A stretch of 64,000 bases of DNA from NCBI GenBank assembly GCA_934691725.1, contig CAKUTF010000011.1, positions 5,758-69,757 of the forward strand, read 5' to 3'. The translations under genes and the position numbers were made by a program. Source of the stretch: an uncultured Fibrobacter sp. (lineage in GTDB: Bacteria > Fibrobacterota > Fibrobacteria > Fibrobacterales > Fibrobacteraceae). Shown here in pieces: positions 51,638 to 60,352 of the stretch (position 1 is the stretch's first letter; every line of letters begins with the position of its first letter). The notes below the pieces were generated by a model. That model had not been told where the DNA came from. It ran no database searches and was given only the letters and a program-made list of their open reading frames with translations.

Positions 51638-51709
51638 GCGGCGGTAGCTCAATGGTAGAGCTTTAGCCTTCCAAGCTAATGGTTGCCGGTTCGATCCCGG
51701 TCCGCCGCT
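51638..51709 (+). tRNA. tRNA-Gly (anticodon TCC)
   Basis: 72 bases. Acceptor GCGGCGG pairs with CCGCCGC, D arm GTAGCTCAATGGTAGAGC, anticodon loop CTTCCAA (TCC), T arm GCCGGTTCGATCCCGGT. No CCA is encoded, so it is added later. A hairpin terminator follows. Confidence 0.96.
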
Positions 51710-51712
51710 CTA

Positions 51713-51741
51713 AAAACTCCGAATTTCTCGGAGTTTTTTTG
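51713..51741 (+). terminator. Rho-independent terminator after tRNA-Gly
   Basis: Stem ACTCCGA/TCGGAGT with a short loop, then T7. Confidence 0.9.
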
Positions 51742-51830
51742 TGTTTTTTTCAAATAACACTTTCGCCTTTGATTTTTTAAAGTGAAAAACCGCCCGCTTG
51801 GACGGTTTCTTCGTTGATTTCGAGCGGAAA

Positions 51831-53024
51831 TTAAATCGTGTCCATCCGTTCGACATCCTTGTCGTAGTCGATGCCTTCGATGTCAAAGCCGTTCGTCGCA
51901 AGGAAATCGTGGCGGTAACCTTCGATGTCTCCGAGTTCGGCAATGTTGCTCTCGTTTACAATCGGCATATACTTGGCGACTTCGTCCTGGACCTTCGGGT
52001 CGAGTTCTAGTTCGTCGATGCGGATGCGGTGCTCGTCGTCGGTCGGTACAGGCTTTCCCGTGTAAAGGCGTTCCGCAAAAAGGCGTTCCATCTGCTCGAT
52101 GCAGCCTTCGTGCGTGCCGTTCCGTTTCATAATCTTGAAGAGAATGGAAATGTAGAGCGGTATCAGCGGAATGACCGCCGAGGAACGCGTCACAAGTCCC
52201 TTGTTCACGGAGATGTACGCTTCGCCGTGGAGAGATTTCGAGAGTTCCGCGTCGAGTTCGCGAGCGGTCCGCTCGATGTCCTTCTTGGCCGCACCGATGG
52301 TGCCGTCGCGGTAGATGGCGTGGGTGTAGGTCGGTCCGATGTAGGAATAGGCGACGGTCTTGACGCCTTCGGCGAGAACGCCCGCTTCGGAAAGCTGGTG
52401 AATCCAGCGCGCCCAGTCTTCTCCGCCCATGACCTTTACCGTCTGGCGCTTTTCCTCTTCGTTTGCTACTTCCGCGGTGATGATGGAGAACTTGCCCGTG
52501 ACGACATCCATCGTCGCGCCGGAGAACGTCTTTTCGAGAGGCTTCAGCACGCTGCGGTACTTTTCACCCGTGACCGGATCGACGCGGACAGCACTTGCCA
52601 CGCTGTAAATTACCAGGTCAAACTTCCCAAACTGTTTGGAGGTCTCGATGACCTGCTTCCGCATTTCGTCGGAGAATGCGTCCCCGTTGAATGTCACGCA
52701 GCCGAGCCCCTTGGCCTTTGCCGCCCGATCGAACGCCATGTTGTTGTACCAGCCCGGAGTTCCGCTTTTCGATTCGGTCCCTTCCCTTTCGAACGAGACG
52801 CCGATGGTGTTCGCTCCGCATTCAAAAGCCGCAGCAATTCGGCTGGCGAGCCCGTAGCCCGTGGAGCATCCCAAAACAAGAACATTTTTCGGAGCGTTCG
52901 GAAGCTTGCCGCGTAAGGCCGCTTTCTTTTCCACGTAGGCGATTTGATGCTCGACGTCCTTGGCGCATCCCTGCGGATGGGCGTTGATGCAGATGTTGCT
53001 GCGGATGAGAGGCTTGATAATCAT
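51831..53024 (-). CDS. fabV: Trans-2-enoyl-ACP reductase FabV
   Basis: About 397 residues. NADH-binding VLVLGCSTGYGLASR, and the FabV catalytic Tyr-x8-Lys is in AIYRDGTIGAAKKD. It reduces the enoyl intermediate in fatty acid elongation and is triclosan-tolerant. Start chosen at ATG 53024 (MIIKPLIRSNICINAHPQG is the normal FabV N-terminus) with AAAGGA upstream. Downstream end of a lipid operon. Confidence 0.96.
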   Translation of the reverse strand: MIIKPLIRSNICINAHPQGCAKDVEHQIAYVEKKAALRGKLPNAPKNVLVLGCSTGYGLASRIAAAFECGANTIGVSFEREGTESKSGTPGWYNNMAFDRAAKAKGLGCVTFNGDAFSDEMRKQVIETSKQFGKFDLVIYSVASAVRVDPVTGEKYRSVLKPLEKTFSGATMDVVTGKFSIITAEVANEEEKRQTVKVMGGEDWARWIHQLSEAGVLAEGVKTVAYSYIGPTYTHAIYRDGTIGAAKKDIERTARELDAELSKSLHGEAYISVNKGLVTRSSAVIPLIPLYISILFKIMKRNGTHEGCIEQMERLFAERLYTGKPVPTDDEHRIRIDELELDPKVQDEVAKYMPIVNESNIAELGDIEGYRHDFLATNGFDIEGIDYDKDVERMDTI

Positions 53025-53040
53025 AGGGAATCCTTTGAAT

Positions 53041-54288
53041 TTAATCCTTGAATTTTTTGATGATGACGACACCGTTGTGGCCGCCGAAACCTAGGGACGC
53101 CGATGCGGCGCAGTCGATGTTTCCCGGAACGCCCTGGTTCGGAACGTAATCTAAGTCGCAAGTCTCGTCCGGGTTTTCCAGGTTGATCGTCGCAGGGAAA
53201 AACGAGTCACGAATGGCGAGCGTACTGACAATCGCTTCGATGGCGCCCGCGGCTCCGACGCAATGCCCGGTCATGCTCTTCGTACTTGAAACCTTGATTT
53301 TGTAGGCGTGTTGTCCGAGCGCCGCCTTGAGCATCGCCGTTTCGGTCGAATCGTTCAGGCGGGTAGATGTTCCGTGCGCGTTGTAGTAGTCGATCGTTTC
53401 CGGAGAAATTTCCGCATCGTCAATCGCCCGAAGCAGGGCCTTGGCGCAAGTCGCTCCGTCCGGACGCGGGCTTGTGATGTGGTAAGCGTCCGCCGAAGCC
53501 CCGTAACCGGCGAGTTCCGCATAAATGTGCGCACCGCGAGCCTTGGCGTGTTCGAGTTCTTCGAGTACGAGAATCGCTCCGCCTTCGCCCATGACGAACC
53601 CCGAACGGTCCCTGTCAAACGGGCGGGAAGCCTTTTCGGGCGCGTCGTTGAACTTGTCCGTCAGAGCGTGCATTCCGGCAAAGCTCTTGATTGAAAATTC
53701 CGTGATGCCGCTTTCCGATCCGCCGGCAAGGCAAATGTCCAAGCGACCGGAACGAATCGTATCAAGGGCAAGCCCGAGCGCATCCGTTCCCGAAGCACAT
53801 GCTGTTGCAATGGTCCAGGCGGAACCTGTAATTCCCAAGGCGATAGAGACGTTCGCAGCGGCTTCGTTCGGAATCAGCTCCGGCATCGCAAGGGGCGAGG
53901 CCCGTCGTTTCCCGCTTTCGATGTACTTGGAAAAAGAAGCGTCGATAATGTCCATCCCGGAGAGCCCGTTCCCGGCAACGATTCCCGTCTTGTCTTCGGC
54001 AAGAACTTCTTTCGAAAGCTTCGCATCGGAGACTGCCTCGTTTGCCGCGGCGAGCAGGAACTGGGTGAACCTCGCCATGCGCCGTGCTTCCTTCGGATCG
54101 ATTCCGTGATCTTCGGGAGCGAAGTTCTTGATTTCCGCGGCGATTTTCACCGGCGAAGAGCCCGCATCGAATAAAGTAATCGGTCCCACTCCGCAAATGC
54201 CTTGGCGGATGGACTTCCACAGTTCGGGCACCGAATTTCCGACCGGAGTGATCGCGCCCATGCCCGTGATAACAACTCGTCTTTTCAT
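53041..54288 (-). CDS. fabF: 3-oxoacyl-ACP synthase II (FabF-type)
   Basis: 415 residues. The catalytic triad is visible: Cys in TACASGTDALG, His in NAHGTSTRLND and His in SMTGHCVGAAGAIEA. The N-terminus is KRRVVITGMGAITPVGNSVP. It elongates acyl-ACP. Three bases separate it from the upstream acyl-CoA synthetase gene. Confidence 0.96.
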   Translation of the reverse strand: MKRRVVITGMGAITPVGNSVPELWKSIRQGICGVGPITLFDAGSSPVKIAAEIKNFAPEDHGIDPKEARRMARFTQFLLAAANEAVSDAKLSKEVLAEDKTGIVAGNGLSGMDIIDASFSKYIESGKRRASPLAMPELIPNEAAANVSIALGITGSAWTIATACASGTDALGLALDTIRSGRLDICLAGGSESGITEFSIKSFAGMHALTDKFNDAPEKASRPFDRDRSGFVMGEGGAILVLEELEHAKARGAHIYAELAGYGASADAYHITSPRPDGATCAKALLRAIDDAEISPETIDYYNAHGTSTRLNDSTETAMLKAALGQHAYKIKVSSTKSMTGHCVGAAGAIEAIVSTLAIRDSFFPATINLENPDETCDLDYVPNQGVPGNIDCAASASLGFGGHNGVVIIKKFKD

Positions 54289-54291
54289 GAA

Positions 54292-55986
54292 TTATTTCGC
54301 CTTTTCGGAATCGCGTTTCTGTTGTTCCTGCTTGTCCTTTTCGCGAATTGCGACGCGGCGGATTTTTCCGCTAATCGTCTTCGGGAGTTCCAGGACAAAG
54401 TCGATGATGCGCGGGCTCTTGTAGGAAGCTGCGATTTTTTTCGTGAACAGCTGGATATCCTTCGCAAGCTCCTTGGACGCTTCGTAGCCTTTCTGCAAAA
54501 CGATTGTCGCCTTGATCGCCTGGCCGCGTGACGGATCTTCCACACCGGTGACAGCGCATTCGAGGACCGCTGGATGCTTCAGTAAAACCTCTTCCACTTC
54601 GAACGGGCTTATCCGGTAACCGGAACTTTTGATTAAATCGTCCGTTCGCCCGATAAACCAGCAGTAGCCATCCTTGTCCATCCACGCCGTATCGCCCGTG
54701 TGATAGACTCCGCCTTCGAAAACCTTTTGCGTGCGCTCTTCGTCGCGGTAATAGCCGCCGAACATGCCGAAAGGCTTACCGCCATCGATGCGGATGATGA
54801 TTTCGCCGACTTCTTCCGGGTCGCAGGTCGAGCCGTCCGGTCGCACGATGTCTATCCGGTAGCCGGGAGAAGGTTTTCCCATGGAACCGGGCCGCGGTTC
54901 CATCCACGGAAAGTTTCCCTCGGTGAGAGTGAGTTCCGTCTGGCCGTAGCCTTCGTGCAGGCGGTGTCCGGTTTTTTCGAGCCAGCGGTTGTAAATATCG
55001 ACGTTCAAGGCTTCACCCGCCGTGACGCAGTACTTCAGGTTTGACAAATCGTATTTGGAAAGGTCGTGCTGCAAGAGATAGCGGTAAACCGTCGGAGGCG
55101 CGCAGAACGTGGAGACCTTGAACTCCGCCATCTTTTCGAGAAGCTTGCCGGGGATGAACGTGTTCATGTCGTAGCTGAACACCGCGGAGCCTGCTATCCA
55201 CTGCCCGTAGATTTTTCCCCACAGAGCCTTGGCCCAGCCGGTTTCCGCCACGGTCAAATGGACTCCACCGTCGATGACGTTCTGCCAATACTTCGCCGTC
55301 ACGATGTGACCCAGCGGATAAGTGAACGTGTGCGCGACCATCTTCGGATTGCTCGATGTCCCGCTCGTAAAGTAGATGACCATGATATCGTCGTTCGTCG
55401 TCGCGGCTTCGCCTTGTGGACGCGGGAACTTCGGCGAGCAGATTTCGTAATCGTCATAGAAGGAGATCCAGCCTTGGCGTGGCTGCCCAATCGTCACCAG
55501 CTTCTCGACCGACGGGGACTTGGCGCGGGCCGTTTCGATTTCCTTCTGGAGCGCCGGGTCGTCGTATGTCACGACCATCTTGATGTCCGCGGCGTGGAAG
55601 CGGTATTCCAGGTCCTCGGACGTGAGCATGTTCGTCGCGGGGACGGCAATCGCTCCGATGCGGTGAAGCGCGAGCAGGAAGAACCAGAACTCGTAGCGGC
55701 GGCGGAGCATCAGCTGGACGCGGTCGCCCTTTTGGATGCCCTGTTCCACGAGGAAGTTCGCTGTGCGGTTCGAGGCAACGGAGATGTCCTTGAACGTAAA
55801 CGAATGCCGTTCGTCGTTGTCGTCGCACCAGACAAGCGCGACTTTTTTCGGATCGCTCTGCGCGTAGTCATCGACGACATCGTAGGCGAAGTTGAAATTG
55901 TCGGGAATGTGAATCTTGAAGTTCGCGTATAGATCTTCGTAGGAATCGTAATCCACCCGATCGATAAATTTTTGAAGCAGAGACAT
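54292..55986 (-). CDS. Acyl-CoA synthetase (medium-chain, ACSM-like)
   Basis: 564 residues of the AMP-forming family. The ATP loop is YFTSGTSSNPKMVAHTFTY. ALNVDIYNRWLEKTGHRLHE with GYGQTELTL, YHTGDTAWMDKDGYCWFIGR and the C-terminal Lys in PKTISGKIRR are all present. It activates free fatty acids to CoA thioesters. In this operon it could recycle acids made by the thioesterase. The substrate chain length is uncertain. Confidence 0.9.
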   Translation of the reverse strand: MSLLQKFIDRVDYDSYEDLYANFKIHIPDNFNFAYDVVDDYAQSDPKKVALVWCDDNDERHSFTFKDISVASNRTANFLVEQGIQKGDRVQLMLRRRYEFWFFLLALHRIGAIAVPATNMLTSEDLEYRFHAADIKMVVTYDDPALQKEIETARAKSPSVEKLVTIGQPRQGWISFYDDYEICSPKFPRPQGEAATTNDDIMVIYFTSGTSSNPKMVAHTFTYPLGHIVTAKYWQNVIDGGVHLTVAETGWAKALWGKIYGQWIAGSAVFSYDMNTFIPGKLLEKMAEFKVSTFCAPPTVYRYLLQHDLSKYDLSNLKYCVTAGEALNVDIYNRWLEKTGHRLHEGYGQTELTLTEGNFPWMEPRPGSMGKPSPGYRIDIVRPDGSTCDPEEVGEIIIRIDGGKPFGMFGGYYRDEERTQKVFEGGVYHTGDTAWMDKDGYCWFIGRTDDLIKSSGYRISPFEVEEVLLKHPAVLECAVTGVEDPSRGQAIKATIVLQKGYEASKELAKDIQLFTKKIAASYKSPRIIDFVLELPKTISGKIRRVAIREKDKQEQQKRDSEKAK

Positions 55987-56013
55987 AAAAACCTCGATTG
56001 CTTTTCCGCGAAA

Positions 56014-56838
56014 TTACAAATCGCGGTAGAAAATTTTTTCCCGTTTGGAGAGCGCGTAACGGACAAGGTTCAAAACGCGGTGTTCCCCGATCGTGGTAAA
56101 GTCCGCATTGTGAATCGTGAGACGCGGAGTACCGAGAGGCGCCTGAATCGTGAGACAGGCCGAAGTCTGCGCGACGCCGAGCGAAATTTCCGGCAGACCG
56201 GCAAAGCTGATGCCGAACGAAAGGAACTTTTCCACATCGTCCTTCTTGGAAGGCTCGGATTCGATTTCGTTCTCGTCGAGCGAAACGACCAGGTCGTGCT
56301 TCTTGTAGATGGACGTTCTGTCCTCGTAAGTGTTGAACTTTGCGAGAACCTGTTCCTTCAGGAAGTTGTTGTCATACCAGGCCGGCGGAACGAACCCGAC
56401 GGGAAGCGTATCCTGCCCGAGACCGCGCCAAATGGCGATCGAACGGTCGAGAAGCGCCTGGGATTCCTGCTCGGAGAGGCCCGCAAATTCCGCCACGTTT
56501 CCCGAAAGCATCAGGGCGCTCTTGCCGAAGACCGAGCGTTCCTTGCCGAGATTTGCAAAGTGGCGCGCTCCGTGGAGCAGAAGCTCGTGACCGTCTTTCC
56601 GGATTTTTTCAATCGCATCCGAAAAGCGTTCGCGTTCGTCTTCGGTAGCGGCCCCGACGGAGGGAACGACCGCGACGGAAATGGGCGACGCCGTCACCGC
56701 GGAAATCTTGTCTATCTGGACAAGCGCCTTTTCAAAATTCTTGATATTGAAATCGTGGTAGCAGAGGATGAATCTCTTGCCTTTGAAATTTTCCGCTTCG
56801 GCAGTGGAAATATCGGCGATGTCCTTGTTGAGTTCCAT
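56014..56838 (-). CDS. DUF2334-type polysaccharide-deacetylase-like protein
   Basis: 274 residues. RFILCYHDFNIKN has the NodB-fold first Asp; GHELLLHGARHF has the HxxxH-like metal pair; FVPPAWYDN and LTIHNADF are typical later motifs of DUF2334. A cytosolic or membrane-associated location is likely, with no signal peptide seen. Between thioesterase and acyl-CoA synthetase genes, so a sugar- or lipid-deacylating role is conceivable but not established. Confidence 0.75.
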   Translation of the reverse strand: MELNKDIADISTAEAENFKGKRFILCYHDFNIKNFEKALVQIDKISAVTASPISVAVVPSVGAATEDERERFSDAIEKIRKDGHELLLHGARHFANLGKERSVFGKSALMLSGNVAEFAGLSEQESQALLDRSIAIWRGLGQDTLPVGFVPPAWYDNNFLKEQVLAKFNTYEDRTSIYKKHDLVVSLDENEIESEPSKKDDVEKFLSFGISFAGLPEISLGVAQTSACLTIQAPLGTPRLTIHNADFTTIGEHRVLNLVRYALSKREKIFYRDL

Positions 56839-56892
56839 TCAAAATTCTCCTATGATTAAACTTAAAATAGAAAAAGCCGCGGCGACTTGCCG

Positions 56893-57657
56893 TCAAAATG
56901 CAAGCTCGCTCGCAAAAGCCACTTCGCCGTTCTTCTTTCCGACGACAACATGCCGATTTTCGCCCGTTTTCGCCAAAAAGATTTCCACGGTTTCTCCGAG
57001 CAGCAGTTCTTTGGAATAATTTATGCGAAATTCAATTAACGGGCGTTCAGCAAGTTCCGCAGGCAGGGAATTTTTGATAAAGGCTCCGTAAAAGGCGTTG
57101 TCCGTGTGATTGTTCCCGTCGAGGTGCGAACGCATGATTTTTTCTTCGCCGATTTTTTCGAGCGCATCCGGCACGAGAATTTTCCCGCAAGAAATTTCGC
57201 CCGAGTCAAACGGCACCGAATTCAACTTCCGATACGGGAGAATCGCCTTGACCGGGAGAATTTTCCGGGTATTAAAATCAGCGAGAAACCATTTGGAAAG
57301 CCCCGAAACCAGAAGTTCACCGCTTTCGCTCTTGACTTTGTAGTCGCGCACGAACTGCCACGATTCCGCCTTCCATTCGGTCGTCACCCATTCGACGCGC
57401 TCGTTGATTTTCGGCATCCGATGGAAACGAAAGGCTGACCGCGCAAGGAAGCGCGCCAAGCCATGTTCCACGAGAAAAGGCATCGACGTCCCGCGATGGA
57501 AAATATCCTCCGAAGAGATGTCCGTCGTCTTGCGCAAAAAATCGAACAGGCTGAGCGATCCGTCCGGGCCGCATTCCGTATAGGACACGCGACTTTCGAC
57601 GTGAAAGGTGAAGCCGTCGTCATCGTAGCGGCGGGAAAATGTTTCGCAAAAAGGCAT
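56893..57657 (-). CDS. Acyl-ACP thioesterase (FatA/FatB type)
   Basis: 254 residues with two hot-dog domains. The plant-type catalytic motif is LDGNNHTDNAFYGAF; VSYTECGPDGSLSLFDFLRK is the typical start. It releases fatty acids from ACP. First gene of the operon thioesterase, DUF2334, acyl-CoA synthetase, FabF, FabV. Its first 30 codons are duplicated at 58839-58931. Bacterial members often set chain length of free acids. Confidence 0.88.
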   Translation of the reverse strand: MPFCETFSRRYDDDGFTFHVESRVSYTECGPDGSLSLFDFLRKTTDISSEDIFHRGTSMPFLVEHGLARFLARSAFRFHRMPKINERVEWVTTEWKAESWQFVRDYKVKSESGELLVSGLSKWFLADFNTRKILPVKAILPYRKLNSVPFDSGEISCGKILVPDALEKIGEEKIMRSHLDGNNHTDNAFYGAFIKNSLPAELAERPLIEFRINYSKELLLGETVEIFLAKTGENRHVVVGKKNGEVAFASELAF

Positions 57658-57760
57658 AGGGGAAATCTAGAAAATCCGAATTTTCATAATGGAGACTTTA
57701 AAAAGACGATTTTTTTCCAAAATCCCTTGATGAAACTTTTTTTTTACTTGCATATAAAAA
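57568..57760. repeat. Segmental direct repeat, copy 1 (fatA 5' end and divergent promoter)
   Basis: Near-identical to 58842-59033. It holds the first 30 codons of the thioesterase on the minus strand and the upstream region that carries a promoter on the plus strand. Differences are scattered single bases. The two copies bracket about 1.1 kb with a peptide gene and a toxin-antitoxin pair. Confidence 0.9.
57727..57756 (+). promoter_or_regulatory. Sigma-70-like promoter before the 27-residue peptide gene
   Basis: TTGATG, 18-base T-rich spacer, CATATA, pointing to the 27-codon gene at 57815. The homologous copy at 59001 has TTGACA, 17 bases, CATATG. Confidence 0.5.
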
Positions 57761-57814
57761 GGTTGCTTGTTTGAGCGACTGAAAACAACGGGCTAAGCCC
57801 AAAGGAAAATACCT

Positions 57815-57898
57815 ATGATCGGAAATGCACTTCAAAAAGGTTCCACCGTCTATGTTTATAACGAAAAAGGACAAATGCAATACACAAAATCCGTGTAA
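57815..57898 (+). CDS. 27-residue basic peptide gene
   Basis: MIGNALQKGSTVYVYNEKGQ and a short end. AAAGGAAA upstream and the promoter support translation. It resembles the start of small conserved hypothetical proteins with a VYVYNEKG motif, as I remember them. It is followed by a hairpin and may be a truncated member of that family. Function unknown. Confidence 0.55.
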   Translation: MIGNALQKGSTVYVYNEKGQMQYTKSV

Positions 57899-57917
57899 CA
57901 ATTTCTAACGGTCGTCT

Positions 57918-57949
57918 CTAAAAAGTTCAACTCAAAGAGAACTTTTTAG
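57918..57949 (+). terminator. Hairpin after the 27-residue peptide gene
   Basis: Stem CTAAAAAGTTC/GAACTTTTTAG with a 10-base loop. It is AT-rich with no long T-run after it, so terminator use is probable but not certain. Confidence 0.55.
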
Positions 57950-58084
57950 GGGCGCTTTTAAGAATCACAACCATAAAAGCGGAAAAAAGATTTTTAAAAC
58001 AAGAACAAGCCAGGAACCCTAGGTTATAGACCTCACAAACCATCTTGATTTTTAGTCGCCCTCGACCAGTAACCAATAAAACGC

Positions 58085-58513
58085 TTACGCTTCGAACCAA
58101 TTCTCTATTTTTAGCGGAGAGACTTTTGCGATAGGTTCGAAATCTTTTGCATTCCGCGTCACAAGGATTAAATCGTTCGCCAAGGCTGTCGCTGCAATCT
58201 GAAAGTCGCATATCGGTCTTGGTTGCTCAACCTTGTTGCATTTGGCAACTACTTCGGCATAATACGCCGCTGCTGTCGCATCATACGGAATGACATCAAA
58301 TTTCTGCTTTACGATTTCGACATAATCCTTCAATCTGTTTTTTCGAGAGCCGTCTGGCATGAGTTCAACACCGAAAAGCGCCTCTTGCAAAGTTATTGCC
58401 GAGATTGCGCATAAAGGCTCAAATCTTTGTATGTTTGTCAAAACGTCAGCGTTTGGTTGGGGCTTAGAAAGTTCGGAAATAAGATTGGAATCCAGCAAGA
58501 ATCTTTTATCCAT
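58085..58513 (-). CDS. vapC: VapC-type PIN-domain toxin
   Basis: 142 residues. PIN acidic residues: Asp8 in FLLDSNLISEL, Glu in ISAITLQEALFG, Asp in PICDFQIAATALAND. Likely a toxin RNase. It begins one base after the stop of the antitoxin gene. Complete frame, so it should be active. Confidence 0.92.
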   Translation of the reverse strand: MDKRFLLDSNLISELSKPQPNADVLTNIQRFEPLCAISAITLQEALFGVELMPDGSRKNRLKDYVEIVKQKFDVIPYDATAAAYYAEVVAKCNKVEQPRPICDFQIAATALANDLILVTRNAKDFEPIAKVSPLKIENWFEA

Positions 58514-58514
58514 C

Positions 58515-58787
58515 TTACCCCCAGATGTTAGCCTTGTTCGCCTCGGGATATTCTACGATGCGCCCGGCTTCAAGATCTTTGGAAAAATCGTCATCGGGCG
58601 AACACCCTTGACGCCAGCTTTTTAGTGCATCGAGAAACGATTCTTTAGGACCGAGAGCCACGTTCATTTCGCGTTCAATATTTCCAAATTCCAATTTCAA
58701 TTTCAAGTAGAGAACAAACTTTTCTACCTGCGAGATATACTCGCTAGGCAGGGCTCGAATTTCTTTATTCAAAGCATCCGTAGTCAT
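58515..58787 (-). CDS. Antitoxin partner of VapC
   Basis: 90 residues with a helical N-terminus (IRALPSEYISQVEKFVLYL) and an acidic C-terminus (DDFSKDLEAGRIVEYPEANK), like small toxin-binding antitoxins. Directly upstream of vapC. Not assigned to a named antitoxin family. Confidence 0.75.
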   Translation of the reverse strand: MTTDALNKEIRALPSEYISQVEKFVLYLKLKLEFGNIEREMNVALGPKESFLDALKSWRQGCSPDDDFSKDLEAGRIVEYPEANKANIWG

Positions 58788-58838
58788 GATTTTGTCCTCT
58801 TTTCTAACAATATATCTTTTTTGAAGAAAAAAGCAAAT

Positions 58839-58931
58839 CTAGCCGCATTCCGTATAGGACACGCGACTTTCGACATAAAAGGTGAAGCCGTCGTCATCGT
58901 AGCGGCGGGAAAATGATTCGCAAAAAGGCAT
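58839..58931 (-). pseudogene. Truncated copy of the acyl-ACP thioesterase 5' end
   Basis: Repeats the first 30 codons of the thioesterase gene with two changes (Thr6 to Ser, His19 to Tyr), then meets a stop. Part of the segmental duplication; not expected to be functional. Confidence 0.85.
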
Positions 58932-59033
58932 AGGAAAAATCTAGAAAATCCAAATTTTCATAATGGAGACTTTAAAAAGACGATTTTTTCCCAAAATCCC
59001 TTGACAAAGCTTTTTTTTTCTTACATATGAAAA
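58842..59033. repeat. Segmental direct repeat, copy 2
   Basis: Second copy of 57568-57760, with the promoter now placed in front of the paralogous-domain lipoprotein gene. Confidence 0.9.
59001..59029 (+). promoter_or_regulatory. Sigma-70-like promoter before the paralogous-domain lipoprotein
   Basis: TTGACA, 17-base spacer, CATATG, lying 48 bases before the ATG. A duplicate of the promoter at 57727. Confidence 0.55.
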
Positions 59034-59076
59034 GCCGCTCATTTGAATGGTAAAAAATCAACGGGAGTCGCCTAAA

Positions 59077-60315
59077 ATGAAAAGCAATATTTTTCTAACT
59101 CTTATGATGACTTGCATTTTCCTTGGTTGCGATAATAATGGAAACCCAGCGAATTCTTCCGTTGCAAAGAAAATCAAACTTCCTTGCAATTCGGATGGAG
59201 TATGTTATTTACTACCGCCTTTGCCGACAGAGTATAAAGAGAACTCCTGTCTGTATGTTAGAGAATATCAATTCAGCAGTGATGCGAATCATTCTTTAGT
59301 ATGTGCAAGAGCATATGATTTATTCGCTGATTCTTTACTTGGCATACCAAAGTATTTTGAAGCCTACAAAAATAAGTGCATAGGCTCATTTAACGAAAGA
59401 TATCAACAAAGTTATTCTTTTGGCTCCTACTGTAAAAAACTTTGCAATCTAGCAAATAATGTATACTCCTTCTGTTTTCTAGAAGAAAAAGACTCTGCGA
59501 AGACAAGCCTTAAAGAAGCTTGCAATAGTTTCGTCTTCTACATGGTGAGTGGCAAGAGACATGCCGATTACTCCAACACCAGCCTTTACTCTGCATGCTT
59601 AACCCTGGACAGTTTGAACGACAATAGCCTAAAAAATCAAGTAACATTTGACTGGCTCTATGATTCTCGAGACGGGCATTCTTACCAGACAATCACTTAT
59701 AAAGGGCAAACTTGGATGGCGGAAAATCTAAACTACGCCTATCTCCAACCGACCGCCGACTTGGATTCAAGCAGTTTCTGTTATGACGACGATCCGAAAA
59801 ACTGCGCCAAATATGGACGCTTGTATTTAAAGAGCGCCGCTCTAGACAGTGCAGCCCTTTTTACAAGAGACGCCACGGGATGCGGAGAGGGGATTGTTTG
59901 TTCTTCGGACTCTCTTCCTGTGCACGGCGTTTGTCCCGCTGGATGGCATTTGCCAAGCTATTCGGATTTTGAGAAACTCGAATATCTTGATATAAGGCGT
60001 CACGAGGAATGGCTTGATTACACCCAAAATTTTCGAACACTGGAGCTTCCGTTCGGAGCGCTTCCTGCGGGAATTCGTGTTTCTTTGAATAATTCCAAAG
60101 TTAGAGGCCAATCTATTTATGCCAGCAAAGGATACTTTACCGGTTTTTGGTTTACGGACTTTGGAAACGAATATTTCGTAGCATCTGTTGCAACAGAATG
60201 GTCTTACGATACCTACAACATTCATCAAACTCCGGGTATTGCCCCTTCATCTTTGCGTCTCCGATACCCATCTGTACAAGAAGCGGCTTATTCGATTCGT
60301 TGTATAAAAGATTGA
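59077..60315 (+). CDS. Lipoprotein with the Fibrobacter major paralogous domain
   Basis: 412 residues. Lipobox FLGC after KSNIFLTLMMTCIFLGC. Cys-rich middle part. The C-terminal half has the hallmark YQTITYKGQTWMAENLNYAY, CPAGWHLPSYSDFEKLEYL and SLRLRYPS-type motifs of the domain that occurs many times in Fibrobacter succinogenes genomes (TIGR02145). A surface location is expected. The start at 59077 has GGGAG upstream. The domain's function is not known to me. Confidence 0.88.
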   Translation: MKSNIFLTLMMTCIFLGCDNNGNPANSSVAKKIKLPCNSDGVCYLLPPLPTEYKENSCLYVREYQFSSDANHSLVCARAYDLFADSLLGIPKYFEAYKNKCIGSFNERYQQSYSFGSYCKKLCNLANNVYSFCFLEEKDSAKTSLKEACNSFVFYMVSGKRHADYSNTSLYSACLTLDSLNDNSLKNQVTFDWLYDSRDGHSYQTITYKGQTWMAENLNYAYLQPTADLDSSSFCYDDDPKNCAKYGRLYLKSAALDSAALFTRDATGCGEGIVCSSDSLPVHGVCPAGWHLPSYSDFEKLEYLDIRRHEEWLDYTQNFRTLELPFGALPAGIRVSLNNSKVRGQSIYASKGYFTGFWFTDFGNEYFVASVATEWSYDTYNIHQTPGIAPSSLRLRYPSVQEAAYSIRCIKD

Positions 60316-60352
60316 ATTTAACCAAATAAAACTACACCCATTGCAATTGTCC

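Noticed and set aside
52029..52916. 295-codon antisense frame over fabV
   Set aside because: FabV is unmistakable on the other strand; this frame has no recognisable motif.
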